A program made the translations under genes and the position numbers. The notes beneath the pieces were generated by a model. The model was not told the origin of the DNA and searched no databases. It worked only from the letters and a program-made list of their open reading frames with translations. Shown one piece after another: positions 25,280 to 32,945 of a stretch of DNA of 37,813 nt. The DNA lies in assembly GCA_913009755.1 (NCBI GenBank), contig CAJVWU010000039.1:1-37813 (forward strand). The letters are read 5' to 3'. Position 1 is the stretch's first letter, and every line of letters begins with the position of its first letter. Origin of the DNA: an uncultured Bacteroidia bacterium (lineage in GTDB: Bacteria; Bacteroidota; Bacteroidia; Bacteroidales; F082).

Positions 25280-27661
25280 ATGGTTAAGAAAGGAACCCGG
25301 TTATTTACCAAAGGAACTACTTCATCAGGATTGATTTCCGTGCTGATCCTGTCAATAATTTTTGTCAGTGTGTTTTACGGCGACATTCTGATCTCACCCA
25401 ACCATCATCAGTTCAGCAACAAAGGCGATGCCATTAAAAACTATTACACGTATGCCTATTACATAAAAGACAATCCGGAAACCATAAATTTTGAAGGATT
25501 AAACTATCCTTACGGCGAACATTTTTTATATACGGACTGCACTCCTGTTTTGGCGGTTACCCTGAAAGTGCTCTCAACCGTTTTCCCCGGGATTGCTTCA
25601 TACAGCGTGGGCATCCTCAACTTTTTACTTATTTTCTCTTTCATTATTTCAGCCTTGTTCATTTACCTTATTTTCCGTCAACTGGAAATCAATGAACTCC
25701 TTGCGGTATTAAGTGCAATTGCCATTATGGCGCTTTCGCCGCAGGTTTTCAGGCTGACCGGCCACCTGGCACTGGGTTTTGGTTTTTTCATTCCCCTGAC
25801 CTGGTACCTGCTTATCCGGTTTGAAAAAAGCCCGAAAAAAGCGAAATATGCCTCACTGTTGGGCATCAGTATTTTGCTTTTGTTTTTTGTCCATGCTTAC
25901 CTCGGCATGATCGCTGCTTCACTTATCCTTGCTTATTTGCTGGCCGGATTTATTTTCGGACACAAAAGGTTTATGGCCGATATCAGGAACAATACCCTGC
26001 TAATCCTCTCATCCATCATTCCACTGATTATATTCAGGCTGTTTATCTTTTTTACAGATACACACTATGGGAGAACAGATAACCCCTGGGGATTTTTTGT
26101 TGCGTTTGCCGAATTTGAAACGGTTTTTTTACCCAATCACCGGCCACTGAAACCTGTAATTGACAGTTTTTTACCACCTTACGAGCAAACATGGGAAGGC
26201 TGGGCTTACATCGGAATTGTTTCGCTCGTCATCATTATTTTTTACTTTTTCGTTTCAGCCCGGCAGTCAATACAAAAAAAGAAGCTCATATTGGATTCAC
26301 AGTGGCTGAACAGCAGGCATCTTCAGTTGATGATCATCGGCAGCGTTTTCCTGCTTTTTTTCTCCATGGCCTATCCTTTCCGGTTCCATCTCGAAGGCCT
26401 GCTCGATTATCTGAAAGTTTTAAAACAATTCAGGGCTGTGGGGCGGTTTGCCTGGGTATTTTATTTTGTGGTTACAGTTTCATCCGTTTATATCATCAAC
26501 AATATTGCTGGTTATTTCAGGGCAAGGCAGAAAAAAATGATTGCTTTTTTGATTATTATTCTTGCCCCTTCACTTTATTTTGCCGAAGCACTTCCTTATC
26601 ATATTGACGTATCCAAAAATATGAGGCAATCGGTCAATATGTTTGACAAAAGCCAGCTTGACAAACCGCTCCGTGAAGGTATCAACAGCATTAACCCCAC
26701 CGAATATCAGGCCATCCTGCCCCTGCCGTTTTTTTACATCGGTTCCGAAAACTTCGTGAAACCGGCAACGGATAAGATTTATCTGCTTTCACAGGTTATT
26801 TCATACCACACCGGCCTCCCCATCCTGGGCGCCTATCTCACACGTACTTCAATCTGGGAAAGCAAAAACATCATGCAGGTGATGTCGCCCGGATATTATC
26901 AGAAAAAGATATTGCCGGACATCTATTCAAAAAAACCTTTTCTGATCGTTTACAGCGGCCAGGAGCTTTCGCAATATGAAAAAGCTATCCTCGACAGGGC
27001 GACACTGGTTTTTACCGGAAATGATTTTAAGCTTTTCAGCATCTCAAAATCCGCGCTTTTCAAAAATACTGCACGCGAAGAAATTGAGAATTTCGAAAAA
27101 ATGAAACCTTCCCTGTTTTCAAAAGACGGTTTTCTGACCAACGACACGACCGGTTTTCTTTATTATAACAGCTTTGAACAAAGCCCTTCTAAAATTGCTT
27201 TCCGTGGAAAGGGCGCTTTCAAAGGACCGAAGAAAAACTGGAACAAGATCGCCGTGATCGAAAAAAACAAGCTGAAAAAGGGAGAGAAATATACGGTGGC
27301 TTTCTGGATTTACAATGAGGGCAGAAATTTCGGGCAGGATGTGGTGAACGCCCTGTTTTTGATCCAGGAAAGAAAAGACGGAAATGTCAACTGGATAGCC
27401 ACTTCCAACCCGATGAACAGCGAAGTAATTGACGGGGACTGGTCGCTGGCGGAACAGGAATTCACCGTGAATGACCCGGGGGCACAAATCGAAATGATTA
27501 TTAAAGGCAACGACCGTTCAAACAAAACCATCATCATTGATGATGTGTTTATTTATAAATCCAATACGCTGAATTATAAGGTGGAAAAGGTAAAAGAAGG
27601 CAAAATAGTTACGCTGTTTAAGAATGATCAGGAGATTGTGTTGCCTCAAAAATTACGGTAA
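25280..27661 (+). CDS. GT-C-like membrane glycosyltransferase with C-terminal jelly-roll module
   Basis: The 793-residue protein has about ten to eleven hydrophobic helices in residues 15-460. A first periplasmic loop carries SNKGDAIKNYYTYAYYI, where GT-C enzymes keep an acidic catalytic residue. This resembles lipid-linked sugar transferases or oligosaccharide membrane proteins of the PMT/ArnT type. Residues about 615-765 form a soluble beta-rich module ending in KTIIIDDVFIYKS, like the carbohydrate-binding jelly-roll modules in the two CotH proteins. It should sit in the inner membrane with the module in the periplasm. It is divergent from the CotH operon, and its stop overlaps the convergent phosphoesterase gene by 9 bp. 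The donor and acceptor are unknown. Confidence 0.7.
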   Translation: MVKKGTRLFTKGTTSSGLISVLILSIIFVSVFYGDILISPNHHQFSNKGDAIKNYYTYAYYIKDNPETINFEGLNYPYGEHFLYTDCTPVLAVTLKVLSTVFPGIASYSVGILNFLLIFSFIISALFIYLIFRQLEINELLAVLSAIAIMALSPQVFRLTGHLALGFGFFIPLTWYLLIRFEKSPKKAKYASLLGISILLLFFVHAYLGMIAASLILAYLLAGFIFGHKRFMADIRNNTLLILSSIIPLIIFRLFIFFTDTHYGRTDNPWGFFVAFAEFETVFLPNHRPLKPVIDSFLPPYEQTWEGWAYIGIVSLVIIIFYFFVSARQSIQKKKLILDSQWLNSRHLQLMIIGSVFLLFFSMAYPFRFHLEGLLDYLKVLKQFRAVGRFAWVFYFVVTVSSVYIINNIAGYFRARQKKMIAFLIIILAPSLYFAEALPYHIDVSKNMRQSVNMFDKSQLDKPLREGINSINPTEYQAILPLPFFYIGSENFVKPATDKIYLLSQVISYHTGLPILGAYLTRTSIWESKNIMQVMSPGYYQKKILPDIYSKKPFLIVYSGQELSQYEKAILDRATLVFTGNDFKLFSISKSALFKNTAREEIENFEKMKPSLFSKDGFLTNDTTGFLYYNSFEQSPSKIAFRGKGAFKGPKKNWNKIAVIEKNKLKKGEKYTVAFWIYNEGRNFGQDVVNALFLIQERKDGNVNWIATSNPMNSEVIDGDWSLAEQEFTVNDPGAQIEMIIKGNDRSNKTIIIDDVFIYKSNTLNYKVEKVKEGKIVTLFKNDQEIVLPQKLR

Positions 27662-28573
27662 AATATAATCCTCGAGTTTTCCAAAACGGTGTTTGTCACC
27701 CTGTAAAGCAATCAAATCGAAACCCACGTTTCCCATACTGTTTATCTGAACAAAAAGAAAGTTATCGTCAACCAGATTTCCCATTCCACTTCCGATATAC
27801 GTAATATTATCATCTTTATAATACATAAAAGGTGTGGCTTGTTCGTTGGCCCCCAAATCGCCGGCAAAAATGTAAACAGGGCTTGAAATACTTTGCAATA
27901 AAGGTTCTATTTCCGTCCAGTAATTAGTTGTATCGGGAATATGCGGCGGCCACCAGTTGGTGTGGATGTTTTTAAAAGTATTTTCGTCATCCCACCAGAT
28001 GAGCGCGTGAACGAACACAAAAATATTTCTCGAATCCTGCGCGTTTTCACTGAGTACAGTTTGTAAAAATGTTAATTGATTACCTGAGATGTTCCACTTA
28101 TCCAACTCACTGTCTAAAACAATAAACAAATCCTTCCCATAATTAAAGTAACGGTATGACCGGTTATTGTTTACAGGATCGCCGTAGCGCTGTTCAAAAA
28201 GTTTCCTGTCGGTAACATCATGATTTCCCGGTGCAAAATAAACCGGAAAACCCAGGCTGGCAATGTCCTCATCCACAGCATCCCAGCTTTCAGCATTACT
28301 CAGGCGTACAATGTCTCCGGTCAAAACGCCAAAAGCCATGTCGGGATAATTTTTTATGTAGGAAAACTGATCTTTGAAAGGCGGGTGCAGATGAATGTTA
28401 TCAGCCAAATGATTTCCGTAAGTATGTCCCGCAACAAAAAATGAATAGGGTTGTGTTGCGGGATCCGGCGAAGTGGAATCATTTTTTTTACAAGATGCAA
28501 GCAGGGAAATAAAAAAAACAAATATGAAGGATACTTTCAATATTTTTCTTTCAACGCGATATTCTTGCCTCAT
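27653..28573 (-). CDS. Metallophosphoesterase-like lipoprotein (copy 1)
   Basis: The 306-residue product has a lipoprotein signal (ISLLASC, Cys 28) and a calcineurin-like fold. Motifs in order are AGHTYG (48-53) at the place of the usual D-x-H, TGDIV (85-89), PGNHD (115-119), VHALIWW with His 189, and FAGDLG (236-241) at the place of the usual GHxH. So motifs II-IV are intact while I and V are altered; the family assignment is firm but metal binding may differ. The substrate is unknown. It is one half of a divergent pair with the PKD lipoprotein at 28868, and the whole pair is duplicated next door. Its stop codon overlaps the end of the convergent GT-C gene. Confidence 0.82.
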   Translation of the reverse strand: MRQEYRVERKILKVSFIFVFFISLLASCKKNDSTSPDPATQPYSFFVAGHTYGNHLADNIHLHPPFKDQFSYIKNYPDMAFGVLTGDIVRLSNAESWDAVDEDIASLGFPVYFAPGNHDVTDRKLFEQRYGDPVNNNRSYRYFNYGKDLFIVLDSELDKWNISGNQLTFLQTVLSENAQDSRNIFVFVHALIWWDDENTFKNIHTNWWPPHIPDTTNYWTEIEPLLQSISSPVYIFAGDLGANEQATPFMYYKDDNITYIGSGMGNLVDDNFLFVQINSMGNVGFDLIALQGDKHRFGKLEDYILP

Positions 28574-28608
28574 TTTCCTTTTGCTGCAGAATGAATCATT
28601 TTAAAAAG

Positions 28609-28616
28609 CGAAATTA
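28609..28616 (-). promoter_or_regulatory. Putative -7 element of phosphoesterase copy 1
   Basis: On the minus strand TAATTTCG lies 36 bp before the ATG. Copy 2 has TATCTTCG at an equivalent distance (30376-30383), and both sit in a shared TTATTATNNTTCG context, so a TAnnTTCG variant seems conserved. Confidence 0.4.
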
Positions 28617-28803
28617 ATAATAATACTCAATCTGGAAATGATTGTTCCTTGTTATAAAAGCCGACTGCCTGACTTTTTCCTTTATAGTTTTTTTATATTT
28701 TCTTTTTCGTGTGAACATTCGAAAGGATGAATGAGATCAGATTGATATCCCTCCGGGAAAATTTCAAAACTCATTTGAATTAACCGGAACCTTTTACAAA
28801 AAG

Positions 28804-28841
28804 AATCGTTAACACTTAAAACGGTTTAGGGTTTAAACCGT
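28804..28841 (+). promoter_or_regulatory. Conserved element upstream of PKD lipoprotein 1, with hairpin
   Basis: The 18-mer aatcgttaacacttaaaa (28804-28821) recurs exactly at 30550-30567 upstream of the second PKD gene, at almost the same distance from the ATG (47 and 49 bp). Here a 7-8 bp hairpin (acggttt / aaaccgt, 28821-28841) follows, but it is not kept in copy 2. The conserved part is a good candidate for a regulator or alternative sigma factor site. Confidence 0.5.
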
Positions 28842-28867
28842 GCCATTAAAAATTAATTAATATAAAA

Positions 28868-29239
28868 ATGAAATATCTTATTCCCGTATTTTTGTTTGTG
28901 TCTTTTCTTTTTATTGAAACCGGATGCAAAAAAGTAATTGACGATGCTATTGATTGCAGTCTTGAATCTATCTTATTGTCTATTGATGCCAGGGTTGATA
29001 CCAGCAACACAAAATTGGTTCATTTTGAGTTTATCAATGACAATACAACCGGTGACTTTACGCTGGATCAGCAAATAGACTGGAATTTTGGCGATGGAGA
29101 AACAGCTACCTCCACCAACAATAAAGTGGACCATACTTATACTTATGCCACGGATTTCCCTGTTACGGCAAATTACACGCTTCACAAGGGCAGTGCAAGC
29201 TGCACCGGCCAGAAAGAAAAAACCGTAACGGTTAAGTAA
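28868..29239 (+). CDS. Small PKD-domain lipoprotein (copy 1)
   Basis: The 123-residue product has a lipobox (FIETGC, Cys 20) followed by KKVIDDAIDCSLES and a single PKD-type immunoglobulin fold. The diagnostic motif WNFGDG is at residues 72-77, with DHTY a little later. It contains two more cysteines (DCSLE and SCTGQ) that could form a disulphide. PKD domains usually mediate protein or glycan contact at the cell surface. It is divergent from phosphoesterase copy 1, and the pair is duplicated. A binding partner or substrate-recruiting role for the phosphoesterase is inference from the conserved pairing. Confidence 0.8.
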   Translation: MKYLIPVFLFVSFLFIETGCKKVIDDAIDCSLESILLSIDARVDTSNTKLVHFEFINDNTTGDFTLDQQIDWNFGDGETATSTNNKVDHTYTYATDFPVTANYTLHKGSASCTGQKEKTVTVK

Positions 29240-29410
29240 GATAAAGTAAATTCCGGATTTTATTGGTTTTTGACCTGTAACCGGACAGGCCCAGGCAACA
29301 CCGGAAGAAATCCCGGGTGTAGTATCTCCCCTTTCAAGTAAGCATCTAAACAGACCACTTTCATTGCTATTTATAGTTGAGGGGGAAAAACAGTTTTGAC
29401 ATTGACAATA

Positions 29411-29437
29411 TAAAAATTGAAATGTTTGAAAGAAAAT
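29411..29437. repeat. 27-bp direct repeat at the edge of the duplicated module (copy A)
   Basis: This sequence recurs identically at 31046-31072 after the second PKD gene. It probably marks the end of the duplicated phosphoesterase/PKD unit. Confidence 0.7.
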
Positions 29438-29441
29438 AAAA

Positions 29442-30341
29442 CTAAGGAAGGATATAGTCTTCAAGATTTCCAAGGGCATGAATATCATCCCCGTTTAAGG
29501 CGATCAGCTCAAAGCTTACTTTCCCGGTTTCATCCACATCAACAAAAACAAAATTATCCCCTTTCCCTTCCCCCATTCCACTGGCTACAAGGGTAATATT
29601 ATCAAACTGATCATACATAAAATCATCACTCCAACTGGCCGCTCCTATATCACCGGCAAACATATAAACCTTGTTTTGCAGGTTTTGAAATAAAGGCTCC
29701 ACTTCCGTCCAGAAATTGATTGTGTCGGCCCTGTCTTCATGGGAATTCAGGCGGACATTCCGGTATTTATTTGTTTTGTCCCACCACAGCAACTGATGAA
29801 AGAACACAAAAATGTTTCTTGCTTTATATCCAGAAGTATCAATGATGTTTTTTAAAAATGACAACTGCTCCCCGGAAATGTTCCAATGATCAATATTCGG
29901 GTCAAGAACAATAAACAGGTCGTCTTTGTGTATGAAACCGAAATAGGTCTTTCCGTACCTCGATTCAAAGAGCGGCCTGTTTTTCATATCATGGTTTCCG
30001 ACGGCAAAATAAACTTTACAGTTCAGAAACTTCAACACGCTGTCCACTTCATTCCAGTTTTTTTCGGTACCAGCAGGGACAATATCACCGGTTAAAACAC
30101 CCAAATCCGTTAAATGATCATTGATCAGGTTGAATTTATCCTGAAACGGAGGATACAACCCCGAATTGTCTGTACCGGGAGTACCGTATGTATGTCCTGC
30201 AACAAAAAATGAATAAGCCTCCGGTACGGGTTCCGGTGAAGGGGAATCATTTTTTTTACAAGATGCAAACAGGGTAATAAAAAAGACAAATATGAAGGAT
30301 ATTTTCAATATTTTTCTTTCAACGCGATCTTCTTGACTCAT
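29442..30341 (-). CDS. Metallophosphoesterase-like lipoprotein (copy 2)
   Basis: The 299-residue product aligns with copy 1 from its first residues (MSQEDRVERKILK against MRQEYRVERKILK), which fixes the start at 30341 rather than an in-frame ATG at 30446. It has the lipobox ITLFASC (Cys 28), AGHTYG, TGDIV, VGNHD, FFHQLLWW and FAGDIG, so it shares the altered first and last metal motifs. It ends with the same FELIALNGD...LGNLEDYILP signature. With the PKD lipoprotein at 30616 it forms the second divergent pair. The two copies are well diverged at protein level, so they may have separate targets. Confidence 0.82.
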   Translation of the reverse strand: MSQEDRVERKILKISFIFVFFITLFASCKKNDSPSPEPVPEAYSFFVAGHTYGTPGTDNSGLYPPFQDKFNLINDHLTDLGVLTGDIVPAGTEKNWNEVDSVLKFLNCKVYFAVGNHDMKNRPLFESRYGKTYFGFIHKDDLFIVLDPNIDHWNISGEQLSFLKNIIDTSGYKARNIFVFFHQLLWWDKTNKYRNVRLNSHEDRADTINFWTEVEPLFQNLQNKVYMFAGDIGAASWSDDFMYDQFDNITLVASGMGEGKGDNFVFVDVDETGKVSFELIALNGDDIHALGNLEDYILP

Positions 30342-30375
30342 TTTTCTTTGCTCCCGAATGAATTGTTTTAAAGCA

Positions 30376-30383
30376 CGAAGATA
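30376..30383 (-). promoter_or_regulatory. Putative -7 element of phosphoesterase copy 2
   Basis: On the minus strand TATCTTCG lies 35 bp before the ATG at 30341, matching the position of the related element in copy 1. Confidence 0.4.
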
Positions 30384-30549
30384 ATAACTATAGTAATAAG
30401 TTTTGAACAATGTATTTCGAAATAGCTGTCTCCTGATTTTTTCCATTTCTTTGTGAACCCTGATCCTGAAAACTTCCGGGATAAAAGCAAAGTAGCGAAA
30501 TTTGAAATACCACTCTTTTCCGGATTAACCCGCAACTATTCGCGAATAA

Positions 30550-30567
30550 AATCGTTAACACTTAAAA
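30550..30567 (+). promoter_or_regulatory. Conserved element upstream of PKD lipoprotein 2
   Basis: This exact 18-bp copy of 28804-28821 lies 49 bp before the ATG. Much of the surrounding intergenic sequence has diverged, which suggests the element is under selection. Confidence 0.5.
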
Positions 30568-30615
30568 TGATTTAGTATTTAAAAACCGAACAACTAACAA
30601 CTAATTTATATAAAA

Positions 30616-30987
30616 ATGAAATATCTTATTCCTGCATTTTTGCTTGTGTCTTTTCTTTTTATTGAAACCGGATGCAAAAAAATAATTGATGATGTTATTG
30701 ATTGTGCTGCCGAGTCTATATTATTATCTATTGATGCGCAGATTGATACCGTCAATATAAAGTTAGTGCATTTTGAATTTATCAATGACGATACAGAAGG
30801 TAAATTTACCCTGGACAAAGATATTAATTGGAATTTTGGCGACGGAAAAACGGCTACATCTACTAACAATAAAGTTGACCATACCTATTCAGGTACGGGA
30901 GATTATGATGTGGTAGCCACTTACACACTCCACAGAGGTAGTTCTGAATGCACCGGCCCGAAAGAAAAAACCGTAACGATTAATTAA
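30616..30987 (+). CDS. Small PKD-domain lipoprotein (copy 2)
   Basis: The 123-residue paralogue of the gene at 28868 has exactly the same length. The lipobox FIETGC (Cys 20), KLVHFEFINDD, WNFGDGKTATSTNNK and the final GPKEKTVTIN are conserved, as is the cysteine pair. Differences cluster in residues 36-70 and in the loop DHTYSGTGDYDVV. The same arguments apply as for copy 1: a lipid-anchored surface or periplasmic binding module, regulated together with the divergent phosphoesterase. Confidence 0.8.
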   Translation: MKYLIPAFLLVSFLFIETGCKKIIDDVIDCAAESILLSIDAQIDTVNIKLVHFEFINDDTEGKFTLDKDINWNFGDGKTATSTNNKVDHTYSGTGDYDVVATYTLHRGSSECTGPKEKTVTIN

Positions 30988-31045
30988 GGGCATTTACTAA
31001 CGTTACGTGTCATAACCCGATAATTCATAAACTGCATTCTCTGAT

Positions 31046-31072
31046 TAAAAATTGAAATGTTTGAAAGAAAAT
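31046..31072. repeat. 27-bp direct repeat at the edge of the duplicated module (copy B)
   Basis: Identical to 29411-29437. It lies 58 bp after the stop codon of PKD copy 2. Confidence 0.7.
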
Positions 31073-31173
31073 GACAGGCAAGATCAACTTTCAATAGAAG
31101 TTCCTGTTTCTGAAATCAGTAAAACCCAAAAAATTCGATGCGGCTGATGGTAACATAATACCATTGCTTTTAA

Positions 31174-31181
31174 TATCTTTG
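31174..31181 (+). promoter_or_regulatory. Putative -7 box for the GT2 gene
   Basis: TATCTTTG, a perfect TAnnTTTG, lies 22 bp before the ATG at 31204. Confidence 0.45.
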
Positions 31182-31203
31182 CCCTTTCCAAAGTTTTTAC
31201 GGC

Positions 31204-31926
31204 ATGCCCAAAACGCTTTCCATCCTGATCCCTGCTTACAACGAAGCCAACACCATTCACCTGATCCTGAACAAAGTGCTGGATGTAAAACTCATCAATG
31301 GCATAAAAAAGGAGATCATCATTGTGGATGATTTTTCAACCGACGATACGCTGAAAGTAGTCGGGAAATACATCAATGACCATAAAGACCAGAACATCAA
31401 ATTATTCAACCAGCCACAAAATACGGGAAAAGGGGCGGCACTTCATCGTGGCATAAAAGAAGCAACAGGTGATTACATCATTATACAGGATGCCGATCTG
31501 GAGTACGACCCGCAGGAATACAATAAGTTATTAAAACCTGTAACTGATGGCTTTGCCGATGTGGTTTACGGCTCACGTTTCCAGGGAGGGTCGCCACACC
31601 GCATTTTGTTTTTCTGGCATTCCCTTGGCAATAAATTCCTTACCTCTTTCTCCAATGTTTTCACCAACCTCAATCTGACCGATATGGAAACCTGTTACAA
31701 ACTGTTCAGGTCGGATATCATCAAATCGCTGAACCTGGTTGAAAACAGATTTGGTTTTGAGCCGGAAGTTACCGCTAAGGTTTCACGTTACCCGGGAGTC
31801 AGAATTTATGAAGTGGGCATTTCCTATTATGGACGCACCTATGAAGATGGTAAAAAAATCGGATGGAAAGATGGTTTACGTGCAATGTTCAGTATATTAA
31901 AGTATAATTTAATCGTTCGCAAATAA
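31204..31926 (+). CDS. Family 2 glycosyltransferase, polyprenyl-phosphate sugar synthase-like
   Basis: The 240-residue protein has the GT-A fold of the DPM1 branch of GT2. Motifs are [12 protein letters not shown] at the start, [23 protein letters not shown], the DxD-like [15 protein letters not shown], and [19 protein letters not shown] at the end. Such enzymes transfer a sugar from a nucleotide donor to a polyprenyl phosphate on the cytoplasmic side. There are no membrane helices, as in the soluble DPM1 type. It is followed after 8 bp by the phosphoesterase at 31935 and then by a GT-C-like gene. A pathway in which it charges the lipid sugar that GT-C enzymes use outside is therefore plausible. 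Confidence 0.9.
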   Translation: MPKTLSILIPAYNEANTIHLILNKVLDVKLINGIKKEIIIVDDFSTDDTLKVVGKYINDHKDQNIKLFNQPQNTGKGAALHRGIKEATGDYIIIQDADLEYDPQEYNKLLKPVTDGFADVVYGSRFQGGSPHRILFFWHSLGNKFLTSFSNVFTNLNLTDMETCYKLFRSDIIKSLNLVENRFGFEPEVTAKVSRYPGVRIYEVGISYYGRTYEDGKKIGWKDGLRAMFSILKYNLIVRK

Positions 31927-31934
31927 AATTATTT

Positions 31935-32846
31935 ATGAAAAAGTGGATTGGCATTTTATTTTTAACTGTAAGTATTTTATCCTGTAATCATCCGGAGAAG
32001 AAATCCGGTTTTGTTCCTAACCCAACTACCCTTGAAGAATTATTCCGGGGATTTAACAACACTGAACTTTCACCCGATACGGTTAATCTTGATAAGGAAC
32101 CAATAGTGATTGTTGCAACGGGGCATCTATACCCTTTGTTAAAATATCCATTAGCATATAATGCTTTAATAGAAACAGCTAAAGAACAGAAACCAGACTA
32201 TTTCTTTGCGCTTGGAGATATGGTTTTTAACAATACCGATGCGGAATGGGATACCGTTTTCAGTTATCTTAATAAATTGAATACCAGGGTTTATTTTTCT
32301 CCGGGGAATCATGATCTCAATTATCATTACGAAAGATATTACGGAAAAAGGGATCATGAAATTGAGGCTGAAATGCGTTTCCTTGACAAAGTAGGTTACA
32401 GGTATAAATTAGTAAAGGATAATCTTGCAAATTATGTTTTTATTAATGCTAATGATTCTGTTCAACGTATTCTTGCCTATATCAACCAAATAAAACCACA
32501 GCTTGATTATAATAAGCATTTGATAATCCTTTCCTCACAATCCCTTTGGATTAATCAACAACAGGAACCGGGTAAGCCCCACAGTTGGGTAAACCGGCCA
32601 TTTCACCGTGATGAACTTTTGCCCAAAATACAAGAGTTTGATTACCTGATTCATGGCGACTGGGCTGCTAAGTTTTATCGCGGGAAATGGAAAAAGAAAA
32701 AAAATGGATATTTTGACGTAATGGCTGTTGGAAACAAAAAAGCCGGCGATTCATTATATATCACCAGAATTACGATATATAAAGATACTATACTGGCGAA
32801 ACCAATTATGGTAAATATACCTGATAAAAGTCACTGGTATAAGTAA
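31935..32846 (+). CDS. Divergent metallophosphoesterase-like lipoprotein (copy 3)
   Basis: The 303-residue product has a short lipoprotein signal (TVSILSC, Cys 17). Recognisable motifs are ATGHLYP (altered motif I), ALGDMVF (II), PGNHDLN (III), LSSQSLW where the motif IV histidine is expected, and LIHGDWAAKF (V). It is thus more degenerate than copies 1 and 2, lacking the usual Asp of motif I and the His of motif IV, and may have altered or no hydrolase activity. It sits 8 bp after the GT2 gene and is surely co-transcribed with it. Its link to a sugar transferase rather than a PKD protein suggests a separate job. Confidence 0.72.
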   Translation: MKKWIGILFLTVSILSCNHPEKKSGFVPNPTTLEELFRGFNNTELSPDTVNLDKEPIVIVATGHLYPLLKYPLAYNALIETAKEQKPDYFFALGDMVFNNTDAEWDTVFSYLNKLNTRVYFSPGNHDLNYHYERYYGKRDHEIEAEMRFLDKVGYRYKLVKDNLANYVFINANDSVQRILAYINQIKPQLDYNKHLIILSSQSLWINQQQEPGKPHSWVNRPFHRDELLPKIQEFDYLIHGDWAAKFYRGKWKKKKNGYFDVMAVGNKKAGDSLYITRITIYKDTILAKPIMVNIPDKSHWYK

Positions 32847-32945
32847 TCATCAATATGTTTTTTCATTCTGATTTTTACAGATAAGGGACAAAGCAACTCA
32901 AAACTGATTATTCACATTTCGTTTTAAAGGAATAGTTTACAATTT

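Noticed and set aside
27653-27661. Convergent 9-bp overlap of stop codons as evidence of an antisense regulatory pair
   Set aside because: Short tail-to-tail overlaps are common in compact genomes, and nothing else points to regulation.
29396-29411. A ttgacattgaca-like string resembling the palindromes near the ATPase
   Set aside because: Only one half-site fits, there is no paired site at 33 bp and no palindromic symmetry.
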